64,000 nucleotides of DNA from Agrypnia vestita (lineage: Eukaryota; Arthropoda; Insecta; Trichoptera; Phryganeidae), in the NCBI GenBank assembly GCA_016648135.1, contig JADDOH010010044.1, positions 1 to 64,000 of the forward strand. The letters run 5' to 3'. Below, one piece after another: positions 1 through 11,149 of the stretch. A program made the translations under genes and the position numbers. Each line of letters opens with the position of its first letter. The first letter of the stretch is position 1. The notes beneath the pieces are model-generated. The model was given only the letters and a program-made list of their open reading frames with translations, ran no database searches and had not been told where the DNA came from.

Positions 1-345
1 CAAAATTCTGTAAAAAATCAATGTAGATTTTCTCATTAGCGACATCTGTGGGGATTTAGGGGAATGAAATGGCTTTGTACAGGCCGCATGGAAAAGGTGC
101 TTATTACTCATATATGAAAGCTTTCCACGCAATTTGAACATATATACAACTTCCAAAAAATGAATAAGCATGGTATATTTTATCATGGGTGGAAATGGCG
201 AATGTTACAATTGTGTAAAGTGATCACTTAAGCCAACCATAAAAAGACAGGTCATAAGTCCTGTGTACACCCAAATGACTTCTATACCTACTTTCCCATA
301 ATTAATATAGTTTCGTCTCTGTGAGATATCTATAATATACACTAA
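1..345 (-). repeat. Dispersed repeat N, copy 1 (touches window start)
   Basis: Nearly identical to 59286-59640, with about seven differences over 345 bases, and ends in the same gtttcgtctctgtgagata...cactaa motif. Base 1 already lies inside the repeat, so the true start is outside the window. A CTAA end preceded by a small TCTC/GAGA hairpin resembles Helitron 3' ends, but this is not proven. Confidence 0.8.
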
Positions 346-560
346 CGAAGCTATTTATTTATGAGAAACGTGGATGGAAGTCTCTTATACGATGGATCAG
401 AACTTACAACCTGTATGAGCTGGCTTAAGTGATCACCTACACAATGCAACGTCTCCAATTCCATCGTAAGAACATCCACGCATTATCTATATATGTTCGA
501 AATCAAGGAATATTTGGTAAATTTCAATTGCCTATGCTAGAGACATCTGCTATTTTTTCC
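346..560 (+). repeat. Dispersed repeat N, copy 2, opposite orientation to copy 1
   Basis: The block with 'ggcttaagtgatcac', 'ccatcgtaagaa', 'atatatgttc' and 'agagacatctg' is the reverse-complement relative of copy 1. It matches diverged copies at 11150-11405 and 18672-18835. Copies 1 and 2 abut head to head at about 346. Confidence 0.65.
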
Positions 561-569
561 TCTTTTCCT

Positions 570-830
570 ATTTAGTGTATATAGATTTCGCAACTGGTGA
601 TGATACCTCTATATATTGATGTTGTTTGAAAATGGTGTTATGAAATTTGCATACGCTCCGGGCGCTGTTTTTGTTGTTAATTTTCTATTATTAATTTAAA
701 TATTAATTGTGATCAAATTCATAATATGTTGTTATGGTGATTGAATTATGTTCTCGCTGTTATATTTTATATTTTATACACAAGCAAAATTGTGAATTTT
801 ATCCGTTGATCGAGAACTGTCATTGGTGGA
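570..830 (+). repeat. Dispersed repeat E, copy 1
   Basis: Shares ordered blocks with 23200-23665: 'tgttatgaaa-tttgcata', 'gctc-gggcgc', 'acaagcaaaat', and a final 'atcc-ttga-cgagaactgtc'. Strongly diverged and not classified. Confidence 0.45.
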
Positions 831-969
831 ACTTTTAGTTTATGTTTTATGTTCCAACACAAGGTATACAAGCGCGTGATTTTATATGTATGCCAAATAG
901 TACAATTTTTAAGCCAATTTTTTTTAATAGTATCTTAATTTCCTTTTGTAATTATGTTGTTCTTATGTC

Positions 970-1140
970 ACTCGCTTTTGGCTCTGCAACTCCTGGTGGG
1001 TCTTGGCCTCCTCAAGAGTCCTCGATCTTGTGCCAGCTCTCTCCAGTTCAGAAGCTCCAAGGCAGATATACTTTGAGGATGTTGTCGCCCTTTCTTAATC
1101 TCCTTCCTACGCGCTTTCGTCTTACCGGTCTTAAATAGGG
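970..1140 (-). mobile_element. Non-LTR retrotransposon 3' fragment
   Basis: On the minus strand this resembles the end of the LINE at 56560-57015: both carry the block reading cttgaggaggccaagaccca and adjacent Gln-Lys-Leu-rich coding relics. It is the last part of a reverse-transcriptase ORF plus short 3' UTR, with no intact frame. From 1140 to 1990 I see only AT-rich DNA. Confidence 0.6.
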
Positions 1141-1990
1141 TAATTTCACTTTTTTTTAATAGAAAAACTAAACTTTTGTTTATAAAATACGTTTATGAAA
1201 AAGATTTTTTTTTAATATGTATATTAACATTAAAAAACTTTTTTGAAAATCATGATTTTAAACTCACGCCAAAACGCTTATTTTCGCAAGTGATGTTAGA
1301 CATGACTTTTTATGTCATCCAACGTACTCGTACAACACGTAACAGCCAATTCGCGTATTTAGACGTTCATTCGTTTTTTTACAAAACAAGCCGCATTTTT
1401 TGTATAATGTATCCATAATGTCAGGGAAAAAGTTTTGTAGATATTATGTGGTATCCAAATGTAGACATTCATTCCTGATAACTGAAAAATTAATCCAACA
1501 TTAAAGCATCAATTTTCGATAAGTTATCGAATTTTCCTTCTGAAAATCCGTCTTCCTTAGTTTAAATGTATTCTTAGATAGATATTTTATTAAAATAGGT
1601 CACAAACACAGCAAAAAATATGGATAAAACACGAGTAAAAACAAAGCGAAGACGAACGGTTACCATAGAAACGAAACAAATTACAGTGACCTACACCATA
1701 GATCACGTATGTTTATCTATAATTCTTGCCAAACAACGTCACGACCAATCACATCGCGTTTTAATGGAATCGTATTTTTTAAGATTTTTATTACAAAAAT
1801 TATGAATTAAAACATTATCCCACGCCATCCATACTGAGTTACAAAATATAATTTATTTTTCTGAATATATTTCATATATTTTCATAGATATCTATAAAAT
1901 GTGAAATTACCCTATTCAGCAGGGACCACCCAAGTCTTCCCAGTTTTATAAATTGTGTGACGCTTAGCTCTATAGAGTAAAGAGCTCATT

Positions 1991-2496
1991 GTTGTAACTA
2001 GGGAATGCAATCCCGAGTCAGGATTGCCCTTTCGGGATGCCTCGAGATTGGAATTTCCAATCCCGCGGGATGCCTGCGGATTGGGATCCCGAATACTTTT
2101 GTGGTTTTTTTTTGTTTATAGAGCTGAATAGATTAACGACAACGCCTTGCATTTTTATATCAGCAATTTCAATAAAATTAATGTTCATTATTAACCATTG
2201 CATTAAAGTTTTTGTAGACGTTTTTCAATCATCAATCAGTTAATGTAGAATAAAAACTACTAACTAGTAGGTTGATAAAATTCAGCAAATATAATTCAGC
2301 TATTTTCATTATTTTAATGTGACATGAACATAAGTTTTAAGTACTTACTTAAAGCTTTATAGACATAATTAAACATACAAAACATAAAAAGATGCTGATC
2401 AATCCCGATAATCTCGTACGATTTTTCGGTTCGGGATAGATCTCGTAAAATGCCTCGAGATCTCGCGGGATCGGGATTGCATTCCCTAGTTGTAAC
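1991..2496. mobile_element. hAT-type non-autonomous element (MITE) with perfect TSD
   Basis: The element is 1999-2488 (490 bp). An 18-bp perfect terminal inverted repeat starts TAGGGAATGCAATCCCGA and is mirrored at the right end. It is flanked by an exact 8-bp duplication gttgtaac (1991-1998 and 2489-2496). TSD length and the TAGGG start fit the hAT superfamily. Subterminal CGGGAT/ATCCCG motifs recur, probably transposase-binding sites. It has no coding capacity. Confidence 0.88.
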
Positions 2497-2975
2497 GTCT
2501 TATCCATAATGCCGTGGATAAGAAGAACTAAATAAAATAAAAATGTTCACATGAAGTCACAATGATTCTATTATTTTGATTTCAAACGTTGCTACGAGTC
2601 CGTTTAACTTCGTGTAGTTCAATTCACATTCTGTAGTTTCACATTCAATTTACTTAAGCGATTTCATGGTTTTTCACTTTCTCTCTAAACTGCCAGGAGC
2701 GGAGTTACATAACTTTATTGCCGCCGTGAATAATGCGAGGATTATGCAACTCCATTTCTTGGGTGACTGGCACTAGAGCCAGGTAACAACCAGTCCTTTC
2801 ATGCAGCTGTCAAACTTTCCAAGAAACTTGCACTGCTCAACGTTCAATTCGTCCTAATTTGGAGTCACCAAGTTAATCTATTTACTGTATTAATCTACTG
2901 ACAGAACAAATAGTTATTCATATTGGTAAGAAGAAATCACTGTATATAAAACAATACTTGATTAATTATCAACAT

Positions 2976-3003
2976 GTTTCGAGGCCAATGGTCCCTTCAT
3001 CAG
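2976..3003 (-). ncRNA. Hammerhead ribozyme-like motif (Penelope-like LTR relic)
   Basis: On the minus strand: CTGATGA (3003-2997), stem II GGGACC/GGCCTC with loop ATT (one A-C mismatch, one G-U), then GAAAC, followed by palindromic ACATGT and a GTT triplet. All invariant hammerhead core bases (CUGANGA, GAAA) are present. Stem I is weak, so activity is uncertain. Flanking sequence is unclassified. Confidence 0.65.
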
Positions 3004-3903
3004 GGTACTACGTATAGTAAAAATTTGAAGCATAAACATTGACAAACACAAAAAATAAATAAATTGGAGTTGAATTACTAATTAAGAACTAACGTGAAAA
3101 TAAATTTCAAAGATAATAAGGATAACAGAAAAGATTTTTTTTTAATATTTAAATTGCCATTAACAATATTTCTAATAATAATGTTATCCTATGTTATTTG
3201 TATGTAAAATTATCAAACCCTTATTAATATCACAAAAGTGGTTTGTTTCTAAATGATGATTAGAAAATTCAAAATATTTCTTGGTATTTAAACATCTCAT
3301 TCATCATTTATCATCACAATTATCACAGTTATTCCCTTACTGGAATTTTGTTGTTCTTATGTATGCGATTGAAGCAATTCATTGAGGTTAGATGCTATCC
3401 AAGAAGTGTAGAGGATTGTGTGTAAAGGAGTCGGATATATTGGGGAAGATCACCAATATAGAGAGTTGCGTTTGTGTAGTGATATATCGGAATGTTTATG
3501 TGTATGTATATGTGAACCCACCTCTAACATCCAGGCTCTCTTTGGTGTTCGCTGTATGTAAGAATGTTGATGTGTAGTATTACAGGAACACAGTTAAAAT
3601 AAAATGTCCAATGATACTAATTTCGAATGTCCATCCGTAACTGTAACTATACTCCATTAGCTGAGCTCACTTCAAATACTACACATAAAAGTTTACATTT
3701 TATATCGATTTTTCAATACACTTTCTTGTTTTGACTAATTAATATATAACTAATAATAAATAATTATTTAATGTAAAGTTGAATTTAAAAATAAAAATTC
3801 CGCAATTTTTTACGGTTAAATTTATAATAATTATAAGTCGCAAGAAGTAATCTTTTTGCAAAAAATATTTGGTATTTTATGACCCATCTAAATTTATTTT
3901 CGC

Positions 3904-4070
3904 ACTAGCTGTGCCCGCGCGGCTTCGTAGTAACTTTTAGTCATACGTATTAATCTTAACATATAGAAATATGTCGTCATCGACTTTTGAAATCGGTTGA
4001 GTAGTTTCCGAAATTACCTCATACATCAAAAATTACAAACTTTACCTCTTTACATATTAGTATAGATTAG
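3904..4070 (+). repeat. Lepidopteran dispersed repeat K, copy 1
   Basis: Begins actagctgtgcccgcg-cggcttcg, contains 'taaccttaacatata'-like and 'atcggttgagtagttt' blocks, and ends in 'tacctctttacatattagtatag'-like sequence (given in parts). This is the widespread element seen throughout Lepidoptera, often treated as SINE-like or Helitron-like. Short relative to full copies. Confidence 0.75.
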
Positions 4071-4287
4071 TTATTCAAATCCATTACATATTTTATGTTT
4101 TTTTATGCCTATATACTTTAATTATTCAGAATTTTATATATATATATATAAAAAATATTCTGTCTGATAATTATTTAATTTCCCTTTTTTGTTAACGTAT
4201 AACTTATGCTTAAACGTATGTACTACACGTGCCTTGTACCAGGGATGTTAACAATCTATTCAAAAGCTGTATGTTAAAAAAAAAAAT

Positions 4288-4483
4288 ATTTTTTTTTTTT
4301 TTTTTTAAAAAAAATAGAGATGCGAACACGGAATACGTGTCACATCAATATTCTTACTATTTTCAAACTAAGCTAAACGCTTGTGCTATGAAAATAGGAC
4401 TAACTTGCTAGTCTGGGCTGAGATTCGAACCCGCGACCTTCGGATCACGAGGCGAGTGTCCTAACCGCAAGACCAACAAGCTT
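4288..4483 (-). mobile_element. tRNA-derived SINE, copy 1
   Basis: Read on the minus strand: tRNA-like head with an A-box-like 'ttggtcttgcggttagg' and a B box GGTTCGAATCT, then a body with 'agttagtcctattttcatag' and 'tagtaagaatattgatgtg', ending in a T/A tail at the low-coordinate end. The head mimics a tRNA but lacks cloverleaf pairing, so it is not a tRNA gene. Confidence 0.85.
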
Positions 4484-4659
4484 ATTCATTATTCTTATAA
4501 AACATTATTCATTTTGTAGATCGGATAAACGGACATACAGAAATAAGTCTAAATAGTGAATAATTTGTTCCACTCAAAAAACATTTAAGACTGTGATTAT
4601 CCTACCACGTTTTCGGATGAATACATCGAATGATTATCGCGACATCCAAATCTATTTTT

Positions 4660-5150
4660 GAACCGAAATTCCAAAAGATTTTCCATCATCTCCGATAGAT
4701 GCGACGCACGCACACATCGCCGCGTGTCGGCTGAATACACAGCCGACCGGAGACATCTTTTCCGGTCCAGCGCTCCCCCAACGGGCCGTGAAATGTTGCC
4801 GGCAGATAAATCTGTAATTAGTCAGACGAGAGTGTCAGAGAGCCGAGGTTCAGCTGCACAAAAGGTGCCGAAATTCGCGCCGACCTTTGAAGCAGTTTCT
4901 TCTTAAATGCCGTCGTTGGGCGCCGTAGTAGACGACTTTCCCGTGGACCTGGAAGTAACGACGCGTCTTTACTTGAAACGTCAGGGAAGACGGAAGATGT
5001 GAATGGATTAAGGGGTGTGTAACGAGCACTTCTTTTTCGTATACCCTCTGTGGGGTCAGATAGGGGTTGTTCTTGATTGTCCATCCATTCTCAATGTCGA
5101 GAAATTCGACTAGGTGCGTGGTCATTCGGAAACCTTTGAACCGCGAATAA
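4660..5150. other. GC-richer unique island
   Basis: Distinctly higher GC than its surroundings, no repeat partner in the window, overlapping short frames on both strands but none convincing. Could be a conserved non-coding (regulatory) element in the intron or an unrecognised 5' exon. Confidence 0.3.
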
Positions 5151-5203
5151 ATTTATGATGTTTAAATTCATCAAAAACAATGACATCAAATGTGTCGTAT
5201 ACA

Positions 5204-5256
5204 TGCAAAATCGCCACTATCCATACGGAGCCCATATGGATAGTGGCGTTTTTGCA
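5204..5256. repeat. Hairpin with 22-23-bp arms
   Basis: 'tgcaaaatcgccactatcc' is mirrored by 'ggatagtggcgtttttgca' with one mismatch in this core, around a loop of about 10 bases containing cggagccc. It may be a tiny MITE remnant or a fold-back replication scar. Confidence 0.7.
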
Positions 5257-5344
5257 TCTATACTCCACAAATTCAAGAATGTGATGTGTTTATTTATAAT
5301 TTAAAGTTGTTGAGTGTTAAGTTTAGTGTGTATAGTTTTTCTGT

Positions 5345-5860
5345 CATCATCATTATGTCCATCCCCTTGTCCTAGTAGGGTCGGGGGCCCAAAGACTCGA
5401 CAAGGTGCTTTCGTATTCCCCTGGCTTGCATTGCTTCTGCATGACCCATTCTAGATCCATTCTGTCTTCATATACATTTTTTGTTGCTTCTCCCAGCTTA
5501 ATCTGGGGCGACCCACCGGTCGTCTTCCTTCCGGGGTTGCCAAGAGGATTCTTCTTGGTATTCGTTCCTCTGGCATTCTTAGCACATGTCCAAGCCACCT
5601 CATTTGTGATTTTTGTGTACCTCGTGTGTGGGAGTAGGGGCTCCATGCCGAGTGTGTGCCTTATATCAGCACTTCTCACTCTGTCCATCAGTGTGACTCC
5701 CGCTACCCCCCTTAGAAAACTCATCTCGGCAGCCTGGATCCTCGCTCTCACTCTCTCCGTCAGGATCCAAATTTGATGGTCATATATTAGGATGGACCTA
5801 TACACAGATTTGAAAACAATCAGTTTTGTGTTAATATTAGTGTCAATAGTAGCCAACAGT
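5345..5860 (-). mobile_element. Non-LTR retrotransposon 3' fragment (C-terminal reverse transcriptase ORF)
   Basis: Minus-strand protein contains KLIVFKSVYRSILIYD, then LTERVRARIQAAEMSFLRG and DRVRSADIRHTLG, the typical post-RT region of RTE-like LINEs. After 'EPLLPHTRYTKI' the frame shifts, so the Gly-His-Val / Gly-Arg-Pro part is scrambled. It is 5'-truncated and dead. Confidence 0.85.
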
Positions 5861-6144
5861 AGAAGAACTTAGTCTTCTATATTATAGTTAAGAAGATGTG
5901 TATAGTGTTTAATTTCCCCTTATGCTTTTGCCACCAAGGGACTTTTAAAAAAAAAAATTATTACATATGTTATGCACTTAACTTAAATTGTAAATGTCTT
6001 AATAAAATAAATATAAAATTAAATAAAAATAGGTATTTTTGACTTTTTACAATAAATTTTTATTTCATCAACATTTGCCACTGCGCCCCCGTAGTATTTT
6101 TTAATTTTCATTTTTATTTATTTTCTCTGTTATAAGTAAGATTA

Positions 6145-6240
6145 AAATTCATTCGTCTCTATGAGACTTCTATAATTTATCCTTATCATCCATCTGAGGA
6201 CAAAATCCGGTAACTGTGTTCTTACAAAATACTTTCATAT
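6145..6240. repeat. Repeat N-related fragment
   Basis: 'ttcgtctctatgagacttctataat' (read in two parts: ttcgtctctatgag and acttctataat), then 'catctgaggacaa-atccggtaa'. The same two blocks occur at 54880-54955. Degenerate. Confidence 0.5.
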
Positions 6241-6706
6241 AAAAATATGTGATCAAGAGTCTCCTCCTCCAAACCACACTCACACATCGGACTGTCCACT
6301 ATGTTCAGTCTGAACAAATGAGCAGCTACTAGACAATGGCCGCCTGTAGCATCTTAATCAAAATAAAATATTGTTTTAAATTAAATTAATTAATCCACAA
6401 GGCAAGGCTGAGAACGATATCGAAAGGAGAGTGACTGCGGGTAACAAAGTTAATGGTGCTCTGAATGCCATTATGGCCAATAAGAACCTATCAAAAGAAG
6501 CAAGACTAGCGGTATATATTGGCGTTCTAGTGCCAACTCTGATGTATGGAAGTGAATCATGGAATTGGCAAAAAGGGAATGAAAGTAGACTGAATGCGGT
6601 GGAAATACATTCACTAAGGCGCTTGTGCGAAAAATATTTGTATATAAATTGTATATAAATAGATTACTTGTCTAAGACCACTAATGAGTTTAAGACTACA
6701 CGACTA

Positions 6707-6735
6707 GTTTCGACAACTACCGATGTTGTCATCAA
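6707..6735 (-). ncRNA. Degenerate hammerhead ribozyme-like motif
   Basis: Minus strand: TTGATGA (C3 changed to T), perfect stem II ACAAC/GTTGT with loop ATCGGTA, GAAAC, palindromic ACTAGT and a GTC triplet. Architecture matches the other motifs here, but the changed C3 would be expected to abolish or weaken cleavage. Confidence 0.5.
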
Positions 6736-6810
6736 CGGGTGATGATATAAACTGAAGCATAAGAGTAAAATTAATTATCTAAGATGCTGATAAAGGTGGA
6801 TGGAGTTATG

Positions 6811-6843
6811 TTTGGGGGGAGGGGGTTAGCTGGGGGTGGGGTT
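6811..6843 (+). other. Potential G-quadruplex
   Basis: Four G runs: GGGGGG, GGGGG, GGGGG and GGGG separated by A, TTAGCT and T, in otherwise AT-rich DNA. It lies within the nested insertion. Confidence 0.6.
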
Positions 6844-7484
6844 TGAGTTAACGGGAATAAAGTAAGGAGCAGTGAAGAATTTTGAAATATTATGGTATTG
6901 ATTAGAGTTTTATTAGAATTTAATTTTTTTTGTATTTCTAAATTTTCGAGATTGTTCATTATTTGGCCTTTATATTTAACAGGGTGTAATAGTTTAAGTG
7001 TATGGGAATGGAAATAATGTGGTTAGAAAATTCTGAAAAATAATTACTAACAAGACCGCGACGGTGTTCTTTTATTCTAATTTTACGATTTCTCGCGGTT
7101 TGACTGGAAAATATTTGGTCGATAGAATGAGGGGTGAACAAATAAGAAGTGAATGTGATGCTGGCTGCAGAGTGGTAGACAGAATAAAGAAAGGAGTGCT
7201 GAGATGGTTTGGTCACGTAGAACGTGTGCGCGAGGAAAGGATGATTAAGAAAATATATGGGGCGAGTGTTGAGGGCAACAGGAATAAAGGGCGTCCGCGA
7301 AAGATCTGGCATGATCAAATACTACAAATATTAGAGGATGGCCCTATTAAAAGCCTCAACAACCCTAGAGCTTGCATGAGAAGATGTATAAATGTAGCCG
7401 AAGCAAAAGTGGTGTACCAAGATAGAAAAATATGGCGTTATATCCTTTGTGCTTACCCCTGCGGGTAAACGGCGTGATGGTTAG

Positions 7485-8190
7485 TTAGTTTATTTATTTA
7501 TTTATATATTTTTTACGCCCATTATATGCTTTTACATAAAAATGTTATAATATAGAAGGAAGTACATATATAACACAGTTTCAGGTATAAGCAGTACACG
7601 TAAGATATAAAATTATAAATTCCTAGCACGTGTTTTATATTTTATTTTAAAAAAATATTAAATAAAATTCAAGAAGTATATACATAAAACAACATCAGTT
7701 ATAAGCAGTAAAATATAAAATATATAAATATAAAGTACAGAGCAGTAATATGTATAAAAAATATATTACACATCATTACATGTATGTATAGTAGATGTTA
7801 GTAATGAAGTATTATTGTCTCTAAGTGAAAACTTTATTTTCACTAGATTATCATTGAAAACGTCAACCATATAACCAAATTCATTACCAGTCTTTAATAT
7901 TCTGCTAATCTCAGAATTTGACTTATAATTAGTACTGGAATTGTGGCATATAAGGTGACAATTTGTCGAATTCTATTTAAGGACGGGATAGTTTATAATT
8001 GATACATGCTACAAGGTTAGAGCTGTCCAACATATTATTTACAATTTTGCAAAGAAGAACTATATCACAAATTTTTCTTCTATCATATGAGGTGGGTAAT
8101 TTCAGTCTCTTCAACATTGACGTTTTATAATATAGACAAATTTTTTCATATGTAGCAAATATTGCATTGAAAGACACAACAAATCCCATA
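7485..8190 (-). mobile_element. Jockey-like LINE 3' fragment
   Basis: Minus-strand peptide includes MLKRLKLPTSYDRRKICDIV and LLCKIVNNMLDS, the region after the RT domain in Jockey/CR1-type elements. The low-coordinate end has an (AATA)n-type tail on the minus strand (tttatttatttattta on plus). The coding part lies at 7977-8190; 7500-7970 is UTR-like, AT-rich. Confidence 0.7.
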
Positions 8191-8350
8191 ATCGAGTAAT
8201 CACTTAAAAATCAGGTTATTTGAAGTCACGGTGACTAAAATAACATACTCATTCTTACAATAATGTAAGATACTGTTCCTTTTTCCCCGGGACTTTTTTT
8301 TTCGACTAGTTTTCGTAGTCGACGTTTTGTTTCGGTCCGTTCGATGAATG

Positions 8351-9060
8351 TAAGTAAGGCAAATTACCTTACTTTTGAGTTGCCAAGATTGCACGCTTGT
8401 AACGTATCTACAGTGTATTATATTTTTGCTCGTCAATAGGTTACTTTAACCTTCTATTAACGCAATTACCTTACTTTTGAGTTGCCAAGATTGCACGCTT
8501 GTAACGTATCTACAGTTTATTATATTTTTGCTCGTCAATAGGTTACTTTACCTTCTATTACGCAATACCTACTTTTGAGTTGCCAAGATTGCACGCTTGT
8601 AACTTAAATCTTACAGTTTTTATTAGATTTTTGCTCGCACTAGGTTACTGTAGCCTTCTATTAACGCAATTACTTACTTTTGGTTGCCAAGATTGCACGC
8701 TTGTAACGTATCTACAGTTTATTATATTTTTGCTCGTCAATAGGTTACTTTAACCTTCTATTAACGAAATTACCTTACTTTTGAGTTGCCAAGATTGCAC
8801 GCTTGTAACGTATCTACAGTTTATTATATTTTTGCTCGTCAATAGGTTACTTTAACCTTCTATTAACGCAATTACCTTACTTTTGAGTTGCCAAGATTGC
8901 ACGCTTGTAACGTATCTACAGTTTATTATATTTTTGCTCGTCAATAGGTTACTTTAACCTTCTATTAACGCAATTACCTTACTTTTGAGTTGTCAAGATT
9001 TCACGCTTGTAACGTATCTATAGTTTATTATAACGTTGCTCGTCAATAGGCTATTGTATT
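8351..9060 (+). repeat. Tandem satellite, 7 copies of about 102 bp
   Basis: The block 'gagttgccaagattgcacgc' begins at 8377, 8479, 8577, about 8682, 8783, 8885 and 8987. Spacing is 102 bp except around copies 3 and 4 (98 and 105), where single-base gaps and changes cluster. Most copies are almost identical, implying recent amplification or conversion. The last copy is diverged. There are no unique spacers, so it is not a CRISPR. Confidence 0.95.
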
Positions 9061-9179
9061 CTATGTTTTGAATTAGTAGTTAGTCAGTTCACAATGCATT
9101 CTGCCGAATCTTTAATCGAAATAGAGCATTTAAGCCATCACGTGATGTGTGTCCTCTATCTATTTACGCAAACAAATAA

Positions 9180-9500
9180 GCACAATTCGTTTTGTTTCCA
9201 GGTCCATCGCCGTTCTCCCCTATTCCCGAAGGCTTCGTTGTGAATTTTTTATTTCCACGTTTCTCGATGCCCCCCGGTCCTTTGAATTCCCGGCACAAAA
9301 GGAGCAAGCCTTACTTTTAAGAGCCGCAAATGGCTCCAGCTCAACATAAATGTTTGACCTTTCGGTTGACCCTGCGTCTTGGCTGCAGTGGCTAAAATAC
9401 CCCGGGCGCTCGCAAGAACAATGCTTTAATATTTCCCCGCGAAATGCCATAATTGCGGTCTTTTTGTCTATGGAAGAGAGGCTGAGATTTATGCCAGAAA
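9180..9500. other. GC-richer unique island
   Basis: Starts after a pyrimidine run ending in tttccag and carries balanced GC sequence ('gttctcccctattcccgaag', 'ctgcagtggctaaaatac') without repeat partners in the window. Short frames exist but show no recognisable domain. Candidate conserved non-coding element or cryptic exon. Confidence 0.3.
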
Positions 9501-10405
9501 TGTTGCGAGAAATTTGAGAGATTTTTTTGTACTGGCAACATTTGGCTTTCTATTTTAAATCAATTCGAAAAATATTATTAATTGACATGTGGTAGTTACT
9601 TTTGATTAGTTGCACACCCAGGAAAAAATACGGGACATAATTAAAGGGTTTTGAAGCTGGAAATTCATGAATAGAAAACCTTTTTTTTTTAAATCGACTA
9701 TTTGCTTAAACCTATAACTAAATATGATAAAATAATAATATAAAAATGTCAAGACCGTGCAATTTAGACCTTTGCTTGAGCCACGTGCTGATTGCGTGTC
9801 ACACTCTAATTATCTAATGTTTTAATTCCAGCAAGGTTTATAAATTTACGGACCTACAGACAGACGGACGGATAGACAGATAATAAGAAATTATAATATT
9901 TAGATGGACTAGTAAAAGCCCGGTAAAATAACGGGTCTTAATAATTGTAGGATTGTGGAGCTGAAGATTAATGAACAAAAAACCATTTGCTTTGTTAAAT
10001 TGACTCTATAAAACTAATTTCAGACTAAGTAATTAACTAATTTCATCGACTTAAAACATAAAGTATATTTACAGCAGCTACTCTTTAATGACAAAATTTT
10101 TGGTGAATGTTCTTGCTGATCATAAGTGTTGTTGTTGTAATTCCAGGAAGTTACATTCGAATTTAACAGAGTTGATTATTGATGGAACAGGCCTTAATAC
10201 TGTAGAGTTTAAGAATTTTATTAATCAATTAGAACAGACATACAGAAAAATCAAATTAATCAGAATTCGAACCTCTATCCGGGAATGACGCGTTATCCAA
10301 TCTCGCCACGGCAGCTTGGTAAATTATCGTAAATTTTTCGACCTTATATGTAGTCTTTTTAATTGATTACCACATATTTTATTCCATTTTTTAAATCAAT
10401 CCACT

Positions 10406-10457
10406 TTTTATAATGCGATAGTCACAAATTACTTTGTGTATCTATCGCATTATAAAA
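10406..10457. repeat. Hairpin with 16-bp perfect arms
   Basis: ttttataatgcgatag at 10406-10421 mirrors ctatcgcattataaaa at 10442-10457, with a 20-base loop. No other feature is attached. Confidence 0.75.
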
Positions 10458-10499
10458 TTTAATCTGTAGAGATTATTCAGATAATAATTAAATTGGATG

Positions 10500-11100
10500 T
10501 GTGGGTGCAATTTTTTGTTTTTTATGATGATTTGCGATCCCTACTGGGAAATCTTGTACGCGTAGTTCACTAGATCGGACTAGTTACCACATACCAAATC
10601 CTGCCGGAGACCTGCTGTTGTCGATCCATGATCCTGTATTCTGTGCCCTCTGTATTTCCTGGACTGCAACACTTAAAGGCCGACCGCCAAGTTTCAAGCC
10701 CAAATTAACAATATATTCGCAATTTTGTATTTGCCGCGACAGAACCGACCGTGCACGAAATATATGGCTTGCGGCAACTGTCAAAAACATAACTTAATGG
10801 CAAAACAATTAGATAGGTGACAAAAGAAGCCGGAGTTACTAGTGTGAAGTGGAAAGGTGGTTGTAACGGAAATATTGAGAAGAGAGAGGAAGAGTTGATG
10901 GTTGACGGTAGTTATCTAGATTTGAGAGAAGAGAAATTAAATTAGATTTTACCGTCCGCATCGTGTTTATTAATACACTATTGGATTGACCCATATATTG
11001 ACACAAGTTCATTTCAAAAGTGGCGCCCAGTCGGTGTTTAATCAATCAAGTCAGATATCGAAGAAATGTTTAGTAACAATTTTTATTATTTTTTCGTTAT
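10500..11100. other. Unassigned mixed region
   Basis: 10560-10800 is GC-richer and has a 68-codon minus-strand frame (10584-10790) with no recognisable family. 10800-11100 holds another short minus frame with no recognisable domain. Neither is called as a gene. Confidence 0.25.
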
Positions 11101-11149
11101 TGTACAATGTTAATTTTTGTTTTTAGCAATTTAAACGTATGTTCTGAGA

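Larger units (their letters stand above)
6630..7094 (-). mobile_element. Insertion nested in a LINE, with hammerhead-like motif and G-rich tract
   Basis: Sits exactly between gcg at 6627-6629 and gcg at 7095-7097, a 3-bp duplication, and interrupts the LINE frame. No terminal inverted repeats are seen. The minus strand carries a hammerhead-like core, and the plus strand a four-run G tract at 6811-6843. Probably a short non-autonomous Penelope-like or retrozyme-like insert, by inference. Confidence 0.6.
6400..7470 (+). mobile_element. Non-LTR retrotransposon 3' fragment, split by a 465-bp insertion
   Basis: The 5' part (to 6629) encodes NLSKEARLAVYIGVLVPTLM and ends in EIHSLRRLC. The 3' part (from 7098) continues at a Gly-Leu-Thr, then DRMRGEQIRSECDAG, GVLRWFGHVERV and GRPRKIWHDQI, ending about 7467. 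The two parts join in frame once 6630-7097 is set aside. The family signature is RTE/CR1-like C-terminus, and 47940-48280 is a relative. Confidence 0.88.

Noticed and set aside
2018..2243. Overlapping 61- and 68-codon frames on both strands
   Set aside because: They lie within a non-coding hAT MITE and mirror its inverted sequence.
4410..4483. Possible tRNA gene (also 62470-62540)
   Set aside because: Only the A-box and B-box regions are tRNA-like; acceptor and anticodon stems do not pair, and the same unit with a body and tail recurs, so these are SINE heads.
8351..9060. Possible CRISPR array
   Set aside because: Copies are contiguous 102-bp tandem units with no unique spacers, in a eukaryotic setting; it is a satellite.
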